Shown here: positions 33,969 to 45,005 of the stretch, piece by piece
How positions within the stretch are numbered: position 1 is the first letter of the stretch
How the letters are laid out: every line of letters begins with the position of its first letter
NCBI GenBank assembly: GCA_017163975.1
Contig: JAFFSR010000249.1
Location: 5,562,001 to 5,626,000, forward strand
Direction of reading: 5' to 3'
Length of the DNA: 64,000 nucleotides
Source of the DNA: Anastatus disparis
Lineage: Eukaryota > Arthropoda > Insecta > Hymenoptera > Eupelmidae
Made by a program: the position numbers and the translations under genes
The notes under the pieces: generated by a model
Told to the model about the DNA's origin: nothing
Databases searched by the model: none
The model's input: the letters and a program-made list of their open reading frames with translations, nothing else

Positions 33969-36073
33969 TCCCACACAGCATGGGAGATTTCACTGAAATA
34001 TTTCGAATTATTTCACTGGAATATTTCAATGGAACCTTCCATGCAGATTATTGGAAGTCTCCACGGAATATTTCAAAATATTTCACTGGAATCTTCCATT
34101 GAAAGCTTCCAGGAATATTTCAGGAATATTTCAAAGGAATGTTCAAAAACTTTTTCGAAATATTCCATGAAATAGATTTCTAAAATATTTCATGAAATAT
34201 TCCATGTAATGTTTATGAAATATTCCAGTGAAATATTTCATGGAAGATTCCAGGTAGATTCCATAAACATTTCGCTGGAAGATTCCGAAAAACTTTTAAA
34301 TCGTACAGCGGAATATTACACAAATCTTCCATAAATATTCCACGAAATATTTCACGCAAATATTTCAGTAATCTTCCGGTGAAATATTTCATGAAAGATT
34401 TCAGGAAGATTCTATAAACATTTCGCTGAAAGATTCCGATGAACTTTAAAATAGTACAGCCGAATATTACATAAATCTTCCACAAATATTCCACGAAATA
34501 CTACACAGAAAGATTTAAGTAATTTTTCAGTAGAATATTTCATGAAAGATTTCAGAAAGATTCCATAAACATTTCACTGGAAGATTCCGAAAAACTTTTA
34601 AATCGTACAGCGGAATATTACATAAATCTTCCATAAATATTCCACGAAATATTTCACAGAAAAATTTAAGTTATCTTCCAGTGAAATATTTCATGAAAGA
34701 TTTCAGAAAGATTCCATAAAAATTTTACTGGAAGATTCCGAAAAACTTTTAAATCGTACAGCGCAATATTACATAAATCTTCAATTAATATTTCACGAAT
34801 TATTTCACGCAAAGATTACAGTAATCTTCCGGTGAAATATTTCATAATAGAATTTAGGAAGATTCTATAAAAATTTCGCTGAAAGATTCCGATAAACTTT
34901 TAATTAGTACAGCGGAATATTACATAAATCTTTCATAAATATTTCACGAAATATTTCACACAAAGATTACAGTAATCTTCTGGTGAAATATTTCATGAAA
35001 GATTTCAGGAAGATTCCATAAACATTTTGCTGAAAGATTCCGATAAACTTTCAAATCGTACAGCGGGATATTACATAAAACTTCCAGAAATATTCCATGA
35101 AATATTTCACAGGAAGATTTAAGTAATCTTCCAGTGGAATATTGCATGAAAGATTCTAGACTGATTCCATGGAGTTTTCGTTGGAAGGTTGCGTGGAACG
35201 TTACGGGAGGTTTTCAGTGACGCCGATAGAGGGATGTTCATTAAATGGGAGTTTTATCCCCAAGCGGTTGGAAGATACCTCACTTACTATATAAGCGAAA
35301 GGGTATCGGCGCTTTGATGTGTACAGTCGAAGCGAATATGTTAATGCGATTTTATAACTAAATCTTTATGTATGCGTATATGTATTGATGTATAAGTTTA
35401 ATGTGTTATTATATAAAATATATACTACCCCCTCACAGCATTTCACATCTTTCAGAAATCTTCCAAGAACATTTTATGAAAGATGAGAGATTACCCAAAC
35501 CTTCCATTGAAATATTCTTGAAATCTCTCAAAAATGTTCCATGGAATATTCCAATGTAGGAAGAATCAAGGACATACGAATATTAAAGGAATATTCCATG
35601 GAAGATTCCTGAAATATTCCAAATCTTTTGTGTCAATATTCTGCAAATCTTCCATAAATATTCCACGGAATATTTTACGATAGATTTCTAAAATCTTCCA
35701 GAAATATTTAATGGAATATTCCATGAAAGATTCCTTAAATTTTTCGTGCATATTCCATGAAAGGTTCATGAAATGTTTCAAATCTTCCGTTCTAATATTC
35801 TGGAAATCTTCCATGAATGTTTCAACGGAATATTTCATGAAATATTCCTGCAAGATTCCTGAAATATTTTAATGAAAGATCTGAGATGTCCTAAATCTTC
35901 CAATGAAATATCCTTGGAATCTTCCAACAATATTCCATGGAATATTCCAATGTAGGAAGAATTAAGGACATACGAATATTACAGGAATATTCCATGGAAG
36001 ATTCCTAAAATATGTCAAATCTTCCGTGCCAATATTCCAGGAAGCTTCCATAAATATTCCATGCTGTGTAGGA
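33969..36073. mobile_element. 2.1-kb satellite-filled TIR element inside the DNA polymerase pseudogene
   Basis: Ends 33969-33983 and 36059-36073 are inverted copies of 'tccyacacagcatgg'. The interior is almost entirely short blocks such as 'ggaatatttcatg', 'gaagattcc' and 'atcttccat', including a regular 151-bp array at 34230-35160. A second set has a period of about 396 bp ('ccaatgtaggaagaat' at 35551 and 35947). A unique core (about 35180-35440) has its own inverted pair 'cgccgatag' / 'tatcggcg'. No ORF encodes a recognisable transposase. Polymerase sequence breaks exactly at both ends. No clear target duplication was found. Confidence 0.75.
34230..35160. repeat. 151-bp tandem repeat, six copies
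   Basis: The marker 'gtacagcggaatatta' (with variants) starts at 34303, 34454, 34605, 34756, 34907 and 35058, exactly 151 bp apart. Units are dominated by 'ttcca', 'ggaa' and 'aatatttc' blocks. Minus-strand frames through it are periodic and meaningless. Confidence 0.92.
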
Positions 36074-36136
36074 TACTACGAGAGTCTCCATATGGTAAAT
36101 TACATGATCCATGAGCTGCCCCTCGATACCTGAAAC

Positions 36137-36138
<2 letters not shown>

Positions 36139-36194
<56 letters not shown>
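36139..36194. repeat. (TA)n tract inside the polymerase intron
   Basis: A TA run within the 107-nt intron of the polymerase pseudogene. Confidence 0.9.
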
Positions 36195-36198
<4 letters not shown>

Positions 36199-37615
36199 AA
36201 GTAATATTACAATATTATTTTATGTATTAATCTTACCTGCCAGTAAGGTGGCAATGACCTCGAACTTTTTTTCCTCTTAAAGGTTTCTGGCAAATGTGAC
36301 AAAGAATTGCATTTTTAAATCTTTCTTTTTTTTCAAAGGTTAAAGCATTCATTGGTATTTTATTTTGGTATACAGATTCAATATTCTCAGCAAGTTTTTT
36401 AAGTTCGTTTATAAACCATGCAGCAGGATTAGGTCCTCTGTACCTATTGTAGTATGATACGGTCTCGTCATAACTACATTTTAAATAATATCCAACACTA
36501 AATACTTCATGTTTTTGAATAATATTTTTGTCTTGAACGGGTAACAAAAGGGCTTCAAAGTCTGCGTATACAATAAAAGGAACCTTATCCTTATTTTAAA
36601 AATGTAATACACTGTCTTTTCCTTCTGGTAAATTTACTGTGCACTTATTAATTTTAGAGCAATCTTCATAATGAAATTTTAATTTTTATTCAGTGTCAAA
36701 GTAATGCAAACATCGATTGCATATATATTTCTGTCCTTTATGTTTTGATATCTGATTAGAAACTAATCGAGATAAATTCTTTATCCATATATAATGATAT
36801 ATTATCGATACATTTGTATCATAATTTTTTTGTTGTTTTTCTTCTTCATCTATATAATAATTTTGTATCAATAAAAGATTAATATGTTTATTTTCTTCAG
36901 ATGATGTTATACGTAGAGGTGAAACATTGAATTTACTAGAATGTTTCTTCAAAATATATACATTTATTGATATATTGTTCTTTTTTTTCAAATTTTCCAA
37001 TTTTCTCTGGTATTACTGGAAATTTCATGTCTGTAAAATCTAATTTATTTTCATATAATTTATATGAAGATACTGCACTAATATTTGATTTAACTGGATA
37101 CAATGCTGACAATACTGCCCATTTAAAACAAGCACCATCAAAATTTTTCACATTAATACATGCATGTTTCAATTCTATCATTTTTGGAAGAGGAATATAT
37201 GAGCCACTATGTAGTGGATCAAAATTGTTTATATGAACACACAAATTAATAATAGCCCGTAATAACCATCCTGAATCTTTTTGTTGGAATTCTTCAATAT
37301 CTCTTTGTATAGGTCTCTATCACTTCGTCTTTCACTTTTTTGGATACCTTGACCACTTTTTAGTAAGCACTTTAGTTTACTCTGGATTCCTTGGAGTAAT
37401 GCAATAGCAGCTAAAAACTTTTGCTTCTCAGAAACATTTGTACACTTACGCAATTTATTTTTTAAAAGTCTTAAATTTTCTTTATCAAGATTCAGGCAGG
37501 TAATTATTTCTTCAGGATTGGTCATCTTATTTGTTAAACGCGAATAAGCATTTAGCATCTTATTAACTAATTCTTTACAGTCAAACGTAGCTATAATTTT
37601 TACTTTGAAAGTCAA

Positions 37616-38653
37616 ATACGAACTGAATCGTAACCTTACTTATATTCCCTTTTAATAGGATAGTAGATAGCGTTAATTCTTTGAAATATTTATCTTAATG
37701 TAGTCATACACATGTGTCAAAATAATTATTTTAACCGAATGTATCAACTTACAAATGAATATTATCGTCAAGTTAAAACCGATGTAGAATAAAAATTTCA
37801 TTCAGTTACTATAAGATGCTAATATAAACCCATAAAATTATTTATATTCAACGATTTAATAGTAAACTTTATTATTATATAACAAAATTAATTTCTATAT
37901 ACTTTTTTTATTATTATAAAACAATAATTTTTATCATTTTTCACACACACACTGTGATGTCAGAAATAAGACGAAGCTGCATAGAAACTGTAATGTATGT
38001 ACTTTCCAGTGTTACGTCATACTGAGATAAGAAGAAACTGCATTTTAGCTAGACAGTTGATCTGTAATGCTTATATTTATAAGAACGCATGCGTGCGACA
38101 AAGTGTAATGCTAGTGACGTCATACAGAGATAAGACGAAGTTGCGTTTTAGGGGACTCAAACAATCTTGTACTTGACCTCCCCCTCCACTCCCCACTCTA
38201 TACATTTCAGTATGTGTGAGCTACAATGTTCTCATCTCCTATCTTTTACTCTGAAATATTATTATTATTATAAATTATTCGTAAATTTCATTATGGGCAA
38301 GTGTAAACTACAATGTTTTTTCCTTAATATCCTATTTTATTTAAACTCTAAAAATATTCTAGATTTAATAGTGGGTTTTATTATTATATAACAAAATTAA
38401 TTTCTATATGTAACGAATAGTGTGTAAAAGAGAATTTAGAATTAAAATAGTTGGAACGATTCTAAGAATTCGAATGCTTATCGTGAAGCTGCTGACTTTC
38501 TCTCTCTGTCTCTTTCTTGCCTTCGCAAAGCCACTGACTTTCTCTCTATCTCTCTCTCGGCTTCATAAGCAAGTAACTTTCTTTCTATCCCCTTATCATC
38601 TTAGGCTCTTATAGAAGAAACATATGTATAGAGGAAATATATATATATATATA
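37616..38653. other. Spacer with degenerate direct repeats
   Basis: No gene is seen. Three degenerate copies of 'gtcatacagagataagacga' plus 'agttgcgtttta' occur near 37957, 38013 and 38120. A 50-bp block ('ttattattatataacaaaat' and flanks) at about 37853 recurs at about 38362. A (TA)n tract at about 38637-38653 directly precedes the Helitron 5' end. Confidence 0.5.
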
Positions 38654-38689
38654 TCTCCCTATATTATATAGTTAAAAAAAAAAAACCTC

Positions 38690-39210
38690 CGCAGCTGCCC
38701 CTCATTTTTCCTTCTCCTCTTTTTTATGCTTAAAACATCACAATCCACCCCTCAAAATAACGTAAAAATCTGTCTAGAAATGATCTTTTTTGAGAAAAAA
38801 AAAAAGACACCCCTTTACTACCCAAGTCACCCCTCTGCTACCCAAGTCACCCCTTTTGCTACCCCTCGTACGTCACTCACCCCCCTCAGATAATTTAGCT
38901 AAATTTACCTTATTTTATCGATTTATATTTGTTACTCGTTCTTTACACCACTACTATCACCCTTCCAATTACTACGCCTCCTCCTACCCCTTCTTCTACC
39001 CCTCATTTTTTCCCCCTCCAAAAAAATTAAAAGTTCCCCCTTAAAATAACGTAAAAATGTCTCTAGAAATGTCTTTTAAAAAAAAAAAAAAAGATTCCCC
39101 CTCAACCCCAGTCACCCCTCTCCTGTCCAAGTCCACCCCTCAGTCCACAAATCACCCCCTCACTAAACAAGTCACCCCTCTTGCTACCCCTCATATCCCT
39201 AATCACTATT
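38690..39210. repeat. C/T-rich direct repeat near the Helitron 5' end
   Basis: Two degenerate copies about 289 bp apart contain 'aaaataacgtaaaaat', 'tctagaaatg', an A run, and strings of 'acccaagtcacccctc'. Plus-strand C-richness is in sharp contrast to the AT-rich body. No credible gene. Confidence 0.6.
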
Positions 39211-39492
39211 CATAATCATTTAGTGTTATTTTTTTTTTTTTTTATTTTTTTATTTTTATATCGTTAATTAAATATTTAAATTTTACCAATATTTTTTTTA
39301 AAAACCTTCTTGTTTGATGACTCTAATACTTTAGAGACCAAATTTGGTTATGAAAAATATTGGTATTTAATTATCTTAATTATATTGATTCTTTATTTTA
39401 TTTTTACGTCAATTATTTATTTGAAATATAAACTATTAAGATAAAAGTTTTTTAATAATATATTTATGAAATACTTGCTTAAGGCTATATAA

Positions 39493-42400
39493 TGGAATAT
39501 ATATTTTAGATATTATAATAATTTATTTAGTTTTGCAACTTTTAATGCAAATGTCATTCAAAACCAAGGAAAAGCTATATATAATTTAAAAATTCAAGGA
39601 CAAATTTGTCATACAGCACCTAATACGTTAATTTCTACTAACGACATTAAACCTACATGTGGACAGTTATACATTTACGATAATACAGTAGCAATTGAAA
39701 AACGATTAAAAACTAATAAAAAATTAACAAAGGAACATATGTTAATTTTAACAGAAATAATGAATGATAATCCCATGGCTAAAAATTACAAAAGCTTACA
39801 TCAATTATCAAACATACAAAATATTCCAAATTATAAATTGTATTTTATGCGAAAAAATGATAAACAACAACATCGTTATAATAAACCACTAACTTCTGAA
39901 TGTGGTGCTATCATAGTATCTAATTCAGGAATTCCAGATAATTATGATCTTTGTGTATATCCGAAATTATCTTCTGAAGATGAAATTACTCATACTTATT
40001 TAAATAAATTATCTCATCACGTGGATCCAATGGTTTTTCCTTTAATGTTTCCAGCAGGAGATTTAGGTTGAAGTATAGGATATAAAAAAAATGAAAATAT
40101 TGAAAATAATGATTGTCTTACAATACTACAATATTATTTATATAGAATCCATTGGAGACCAAATTTAAAAAATTTCAACCCTATTTTATATTGTGGAAGA
40201 TTAACACAACAATACATTATACATGCATATGTGATGGTTGAAAGTAATAGAATGAATTTTTTTAGAAATAATCAAAAACAATTACGTATAGAATGTTATC
40301 AAGGTTTATTAGATCATGTAATGAACAGTGCTTTAAATGTTTCAACAAATTTTGAAAACAAAGAAAGAATTGGAAATCTTTTTATTTTACCCTCATCATA
40401 TATTGGTAGTCCAAGATATATGCAGCAATATTATCAAGATGCCATGGCAATAATGAGAACAGTAGGAAAGCCAGACTTATTTATAACAATGACGTGTAAT
40501 CCTAAATGGAAAGAATTAAAAGAAATTTTAAAAAATTTTCCAGAAGCAACAACTCCCAATGACATACCAAATAACACAGTAAGATTATTTTATATAAAAT
40601 TTAAAATGTTATTGAATGATATTATAAAAAACGAAATTTTTGGTCCTGTCATAGCTTATGTATTTTCGATTGAATTTCAAAAAAGAGGGTTACCTCACGC
40701 GCATATTATTATAACATTACATCATAATCATAAAATATTAACTCCAGAAAATATTGATAAATATATTTCAGCAGAAATACCTTCATCAGAAAATAAATAT
40801 TTACAACAATTAGTAATTAAACACATGATACATGGACCACATACAGATAAATCACCTTGTTACGAAAAAAATAAAAGTAAATGTAAAAAAAAATTTTCAA
40901 AATCATTTAATGAAAGTACAATAGTTGAAGAAAACAAATATCCACAATACAAAAGAAGAAATAATATTTTAGATAATCATACATATAATTTAAAACATAA
41001 TAAAAAAATTATACAAGTTGATAATTCTATGGTAGTTCCTTACAACAGTTTTTTGTTAGCAAAATATAATGCTCATATCAATACTGAACTTTGTATGTCA
41101 ATACAAAGTATAAAATATATTTATGATTATATTTATAAAGGTATAGATAAAGCTTACTGTAAAATAAAACAAGATAAAAATGAAGAAAATAATAATGATG
41201 ATATTTATGATAAAATAACTCAATACATAGATGGAAGATATTTAAGTCCAATGGAGGCTGCATGGAAATTACAAGCATTTCCTCTATGCGGTAGAAGTCA
41301 TACAGTAATAAGATTAAATATCCATACAGAAAATCAACAAAAAATAATTTTTGATGAAAATAATATACATTCAGCATTAAACAAATGCGAAACAACATTG
41401 ACTGCATGGTTTAAATTGAATAAAAAAGATGATTTTGCTAAAAGAATTAAATATGTTAATATTCCACAATATTATATTTTTAATTCTAAGACTATCTAAT
41501 CTTGGATTAAAAGATCACAACTTAGAAAAAATATAGCAATTGGTAGATTAAATGTAGTATCACCAAAAGATAGTGAACGTTTTTTTTTTAAATTAATATT
41601 AAACAGGGTAAAAGGTCCAACATCTTTTAAAGATTTACGAACTTATGAAAATGTAACTTATAATACTTATAAAGAAACTGCTCTTGCAATGAATTTAATA
41701 GAACACGAAAAACAAATTTATTATATTATTGAAGAAGCATGCCAAGTTATGTTACCAGTACAATTACGTAAATTTTTTGCATGTTTTTTACTATGTGAAA
41801 ATATTCAAGGTAACATTATTTGGGAAAAATATAAAAAATTTTTTATTGAAGATTTTAAAGAAAATAAAGAAAATAAAGCCTTATCCCATATTAATCAAAT
41901 ATTAAATTCAGAACAAATGTCATGTGAAAATTTTGGTTTACCTGAACCAAATGAAAACTATAACGAGGAAAACGAAGAAATTAATGACGAAATTATAATT
42001 TTTAGCAAAAAAAAAATTTGATAAAATTTATAAACAATTGAATGACGATCAAAAACATATTTTTGAACAAATAATAAATAATAATCATAAAATTTTTTTC
42101 ATAGATGGACCAGGAGGTTCTGGAAAAACATTTTTATATGAAACATTAATATATTATTTTATAACAATAAAAAAAAAAATTCTTATCAATGGCTTGGACA
42201 GGTATTGCTTCAATTTTACTACGAAAAGGTTTAACCAGTCACCGAACTTTTAGATTACCATTAGACTTAAACAATATTGAAAGTGCATTTTTAAAATTTG
42301 ATTCAGATAAGAAAAAATTAAGAGAAGCAAATGTAATTATATGGGACGAAGCATCAATGATTCCTAAAAAAGCTTTAGAAATAGTTGACAAAACATTAAA

Positions 42401-43364
42401 AGATGTCTGTAATAATAATGAAATTTTTGGAGGAAAAATTATTATTTTAGGTGGAGATTTTCGTCAAATTTTACCTGTATTAAAAAATGGAAATAAAAAT
42501 ACAATTATAGAACAAACTATAAAATATTCAATCCTATGGCCCATGTTTCATATTTTTAAATTAAAAAAAAATATAAGATCTAATGATGAAAATTTTTCAT
42601 CATTTTTATTAGATATCGGAGAAGGAAAAGTTGATACATTTATTATACCAGAAAAATGGAAAACTAATAATGTTTGCAATAAAATTTATCAAAACATTAA
42701 CAATAATTATAGTTTTTCGAAAAATGTTATTTTAAGTACACATAATGAAGATGTAAATATTTTAAATAATAAAATACTGAATTTAATTAATAATGAAACA
42801 ATGACATATTATAGTATTGATTATGCAACATATAAGGGTGTTGATCAAACAGATGATAATATTCATTTAAATTATCGAATAGAAATGTTAAATAATATAA
42901 GAGAAGGATTACCTCCACATGAACTTAATTTAAAAATAAATGCCATAATAATGCCAATTAGAAATTTAAGTATAAAAGATGGATTATGCAATGGAACACG
43001 ATTAAAGATAACGAGATTATTTAAATACAATATAGAAGCTAAAGTAATTACAGGCAAAAATAAAGGAAATAAAGTTTTTATACCGCGTATAACATTAAGC
43101 ACAAATGAATCATTGTCTTTACCATTTATTTTATATAGAAAACAATTCCCTATTGTATTAGCTTTTGTAAAAACTATAAATAAGTCACAAGGTCAAAGTT
43201 TTGAAAACGTAGGAATATTCATAAAAAAACCTTTATTTTCACATGGACAATTATATGTTGCTCTTTCTAGAAGTAAAAATGCTTCTAAAATACATATTCA
43301 AAATAAATTAGAAAATAAAAATGAATTAACCAATATAGTATGGAAAGAAGTACTAGAAAAATAA
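39493..43364 (+). pseudogene. Helitron Rep (HUH) and Pif1-like helicase, lightly damaged
   Basis: One frame runs from 39493 to 42021 except for TGA at 40069-40071 and TAA at 41497-41499. It then continues in other frames after shifts in A runs near 42008 and 42172. N-terminal region: 'YNNLFSFATFNANV'. Rep: 'AYVFSIEFQKRGLPHAHI' (the HUH metal motif, H-A-H) and 'YIYDYIYKG' (the two-tyrosine region). Helicase: Walker A 'GPGGSGKTFLY', 'AWTGIASILL', Walker B 'VIIWDEASM', 'GGDFRQILPV', 'INKSQGQSF' and 'GQLYVALSRS'. Domain order and length fit an autonomous rolling-circle transposase. No confident start codon upstream of 39493; an upstream exon is possible. Only four lesions suggest recent decay or sequencing indels. 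Confidence 0.85.
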
Positions 43365-43621
43365 TAAAAAAAAAAACTTAAATTTTTTTAATATTAAAAA
43401 TATATTTATATTTCTTACATACTAATAAAACCTTTGTTTTTTTCAGATATAACATAATAAAACAAAAAATAAAAACATACTTTAAATTTTCTATATAAAA
43501 AAATTAATTTAAAATAATAAAAAAGAAAATAAAAACAAACTTCAAATATTTTATAAAAAAAAATAATAACAAAGTTATTTAAAATATAATTTAGTAATAC
43601 TAATAATAATCGAATTATAAA

Positions 43622-44005
43622 ATGGAATGGGATCTAGTTTCAAATGAATACATTGTTGTAGAAAACTTACAACATTAAGAAGAATTAGATGATTTAAATA
43701 ACCAAATAAACGAATTTGAACGGTTTCAAGAGCAGTACGAAGAATATATGGAAAATTTGAATGAAAATACAGATTTATCTATATTAAATAATGCAATTAA
43801 TAACTATATCGGTATTGAAAATGAAAAACTTCATTTTGAAAATTGGAACAATGTAACATATTATTATAAATATATGACAAATAAAATCATTCAATATAAG
43901 TTAGAAATACATGATCCAATAATGGAATATTATATCACAACTCATAATACAATATATTATAAATATTTATTACGTATTGCTAATATAATTTTTTTTATAT
44001 TATAA
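43622..44005 (+). pseudogene. Small acidic Helitron-borne ORF with one in-frame stop, unknown function
   Basis: From ATG 43622 the frame is open for 127 codons except a TAA at 43676-43678. The downstream part (43748-44005, 85 residues) has its own ATG. The product starts 'MEWDLVSNEYIVVENL', is rich in Glu, Asn and Tyr, and has a helical, coiled-coil-like stretch around 'DDLNNQINEFERFQEQYEE'. It lies about 250 bp after the helicase on the same strand in very AT-rich DNA, where chance ORFs of this size are less common. No family recognised. Confidence 0.4.
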
Positions 44006-45005
44006 AATATAATATAAAATATATTCAAGTAATAAATTAATAAAAATAATAAATATATCTTTTATAAAAACCAAAAATTAATTAAATATATTTAAACAGT
44101 AATTTAAAATATATTTCATACATCAAAAAGACTTAATTGCATTAAAATATATTTAAAAAAAAATAAATAAAATTTAATAAAATACTCACTTTATAATTTT
44201 ATTTATAACATACATGAATTAGTAATTAATTGTATTAATATTATTGTAATTATGATACAGGCATTAAACGTTAAATAAATCAAATAAAATCCTATTATAA
44301 CTTAAACATTTATAATTGAATTTAAATATAATAAAATGTTTAAAGGATAAATAAAAAATTATTTTATAAAACAAAAAAAAATTAATAAAATTCATATCAT
44401 TATGTATTATATTATATTGATTTTTTTAATTAATAAATAATATTAAAAATTATTTATTAATAAATAAATAATCGATAATTTAAAAAAAAAACAAACATGA
44501 AAATACATTCTGTTAATTTTGTAAAAATTATTTTAATATATCTTTTTTAATACTAGCAAAAAAGTCAAGGATATTGAAAAAAAATAGAGATATATATTTT
44601 ATACATCCAAAAGACTTAAAAATAAAATTAAGATATATTAAAAATAAAATTAAAATAATTAATAAATAAGGAAAAATTATATTATTTAATTTTATCGTTT
44701 TATTTATGAAATATATTAATTAATAATATTATAATTATCATAATGATATTAAAATTTATTGTAAAATATATACTTTGAATAAAACTAATATTTAAAAAAA
44801 AGAAAATATATTAATTTCAAGTATAAAAATTAAAGATACTAGATGTTATAAAAAAAAATAATAATAATTAATATTCAAATATAAGAAATAATTATAAAAT
44901 TTTTAATAATAATAATATTAAAAAACATAGAATTCAATAAAGTATTAAATTTTAAATTTAGAATAATTATAATAAAAAAAATTTCGGTTCTATATTATTG
45001 TAAGA
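44006..45005. other. Extremely AT-rich Helitron interior
   Basis: Almost purely A/T with short A and T runs; no gene or repeat with clear structure. Confidence 0.5.

Larger units (their letters stand above)
33181..37615 (-). pseudogene. Polinton/Maverick-type family B DNA polymerase, fragmented
   Basis: Minus-strand pieces in order are 37615-37229 and 37244-36936 ('SGSYIPLPKMIELKHACINV'), 37000-36686 ('HYIWIKNLSRLVSNQISKHK', CNRC finger), and about 36595-36237 ('YADFEALL', the first exonuclease motif with D and E; 'CHICQKPLRGKKVRGHCHLTG'). A 107-nt GT-AG intron follows at 36236-36130, then 36129-36074 ('YRGAAHGSCNL'). After the 2.1-kb insertion, 33968-33705 follows ('[20 protein letters not shown]', '[20 protein letters not shown]'). 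After the MITE, about 33319-33181 follows ('LLKRKGIFPYEYLNSV'). Frameshifts separate several pieces. The polymerase domain is missing, and no capsid, integrase or protease genes are nearby. It is a protein-primed replication polymerase by family. Confidence 0.8.

Noticed and set aside
34213..35853. Minus-strand ORFs rich in 'NLPWNIP' or 'KYFTGRLLK'-like segments
   Set aside because: Translations of the 151-bp and related satellite units; the same pattern appears in several frames.
41078..41407. 109-residue minus-strand ORF opposite the Helitron gene
   Set aside because: A shadow of the real coding strand, rich in Tyr/Leu from AT-rich codons.
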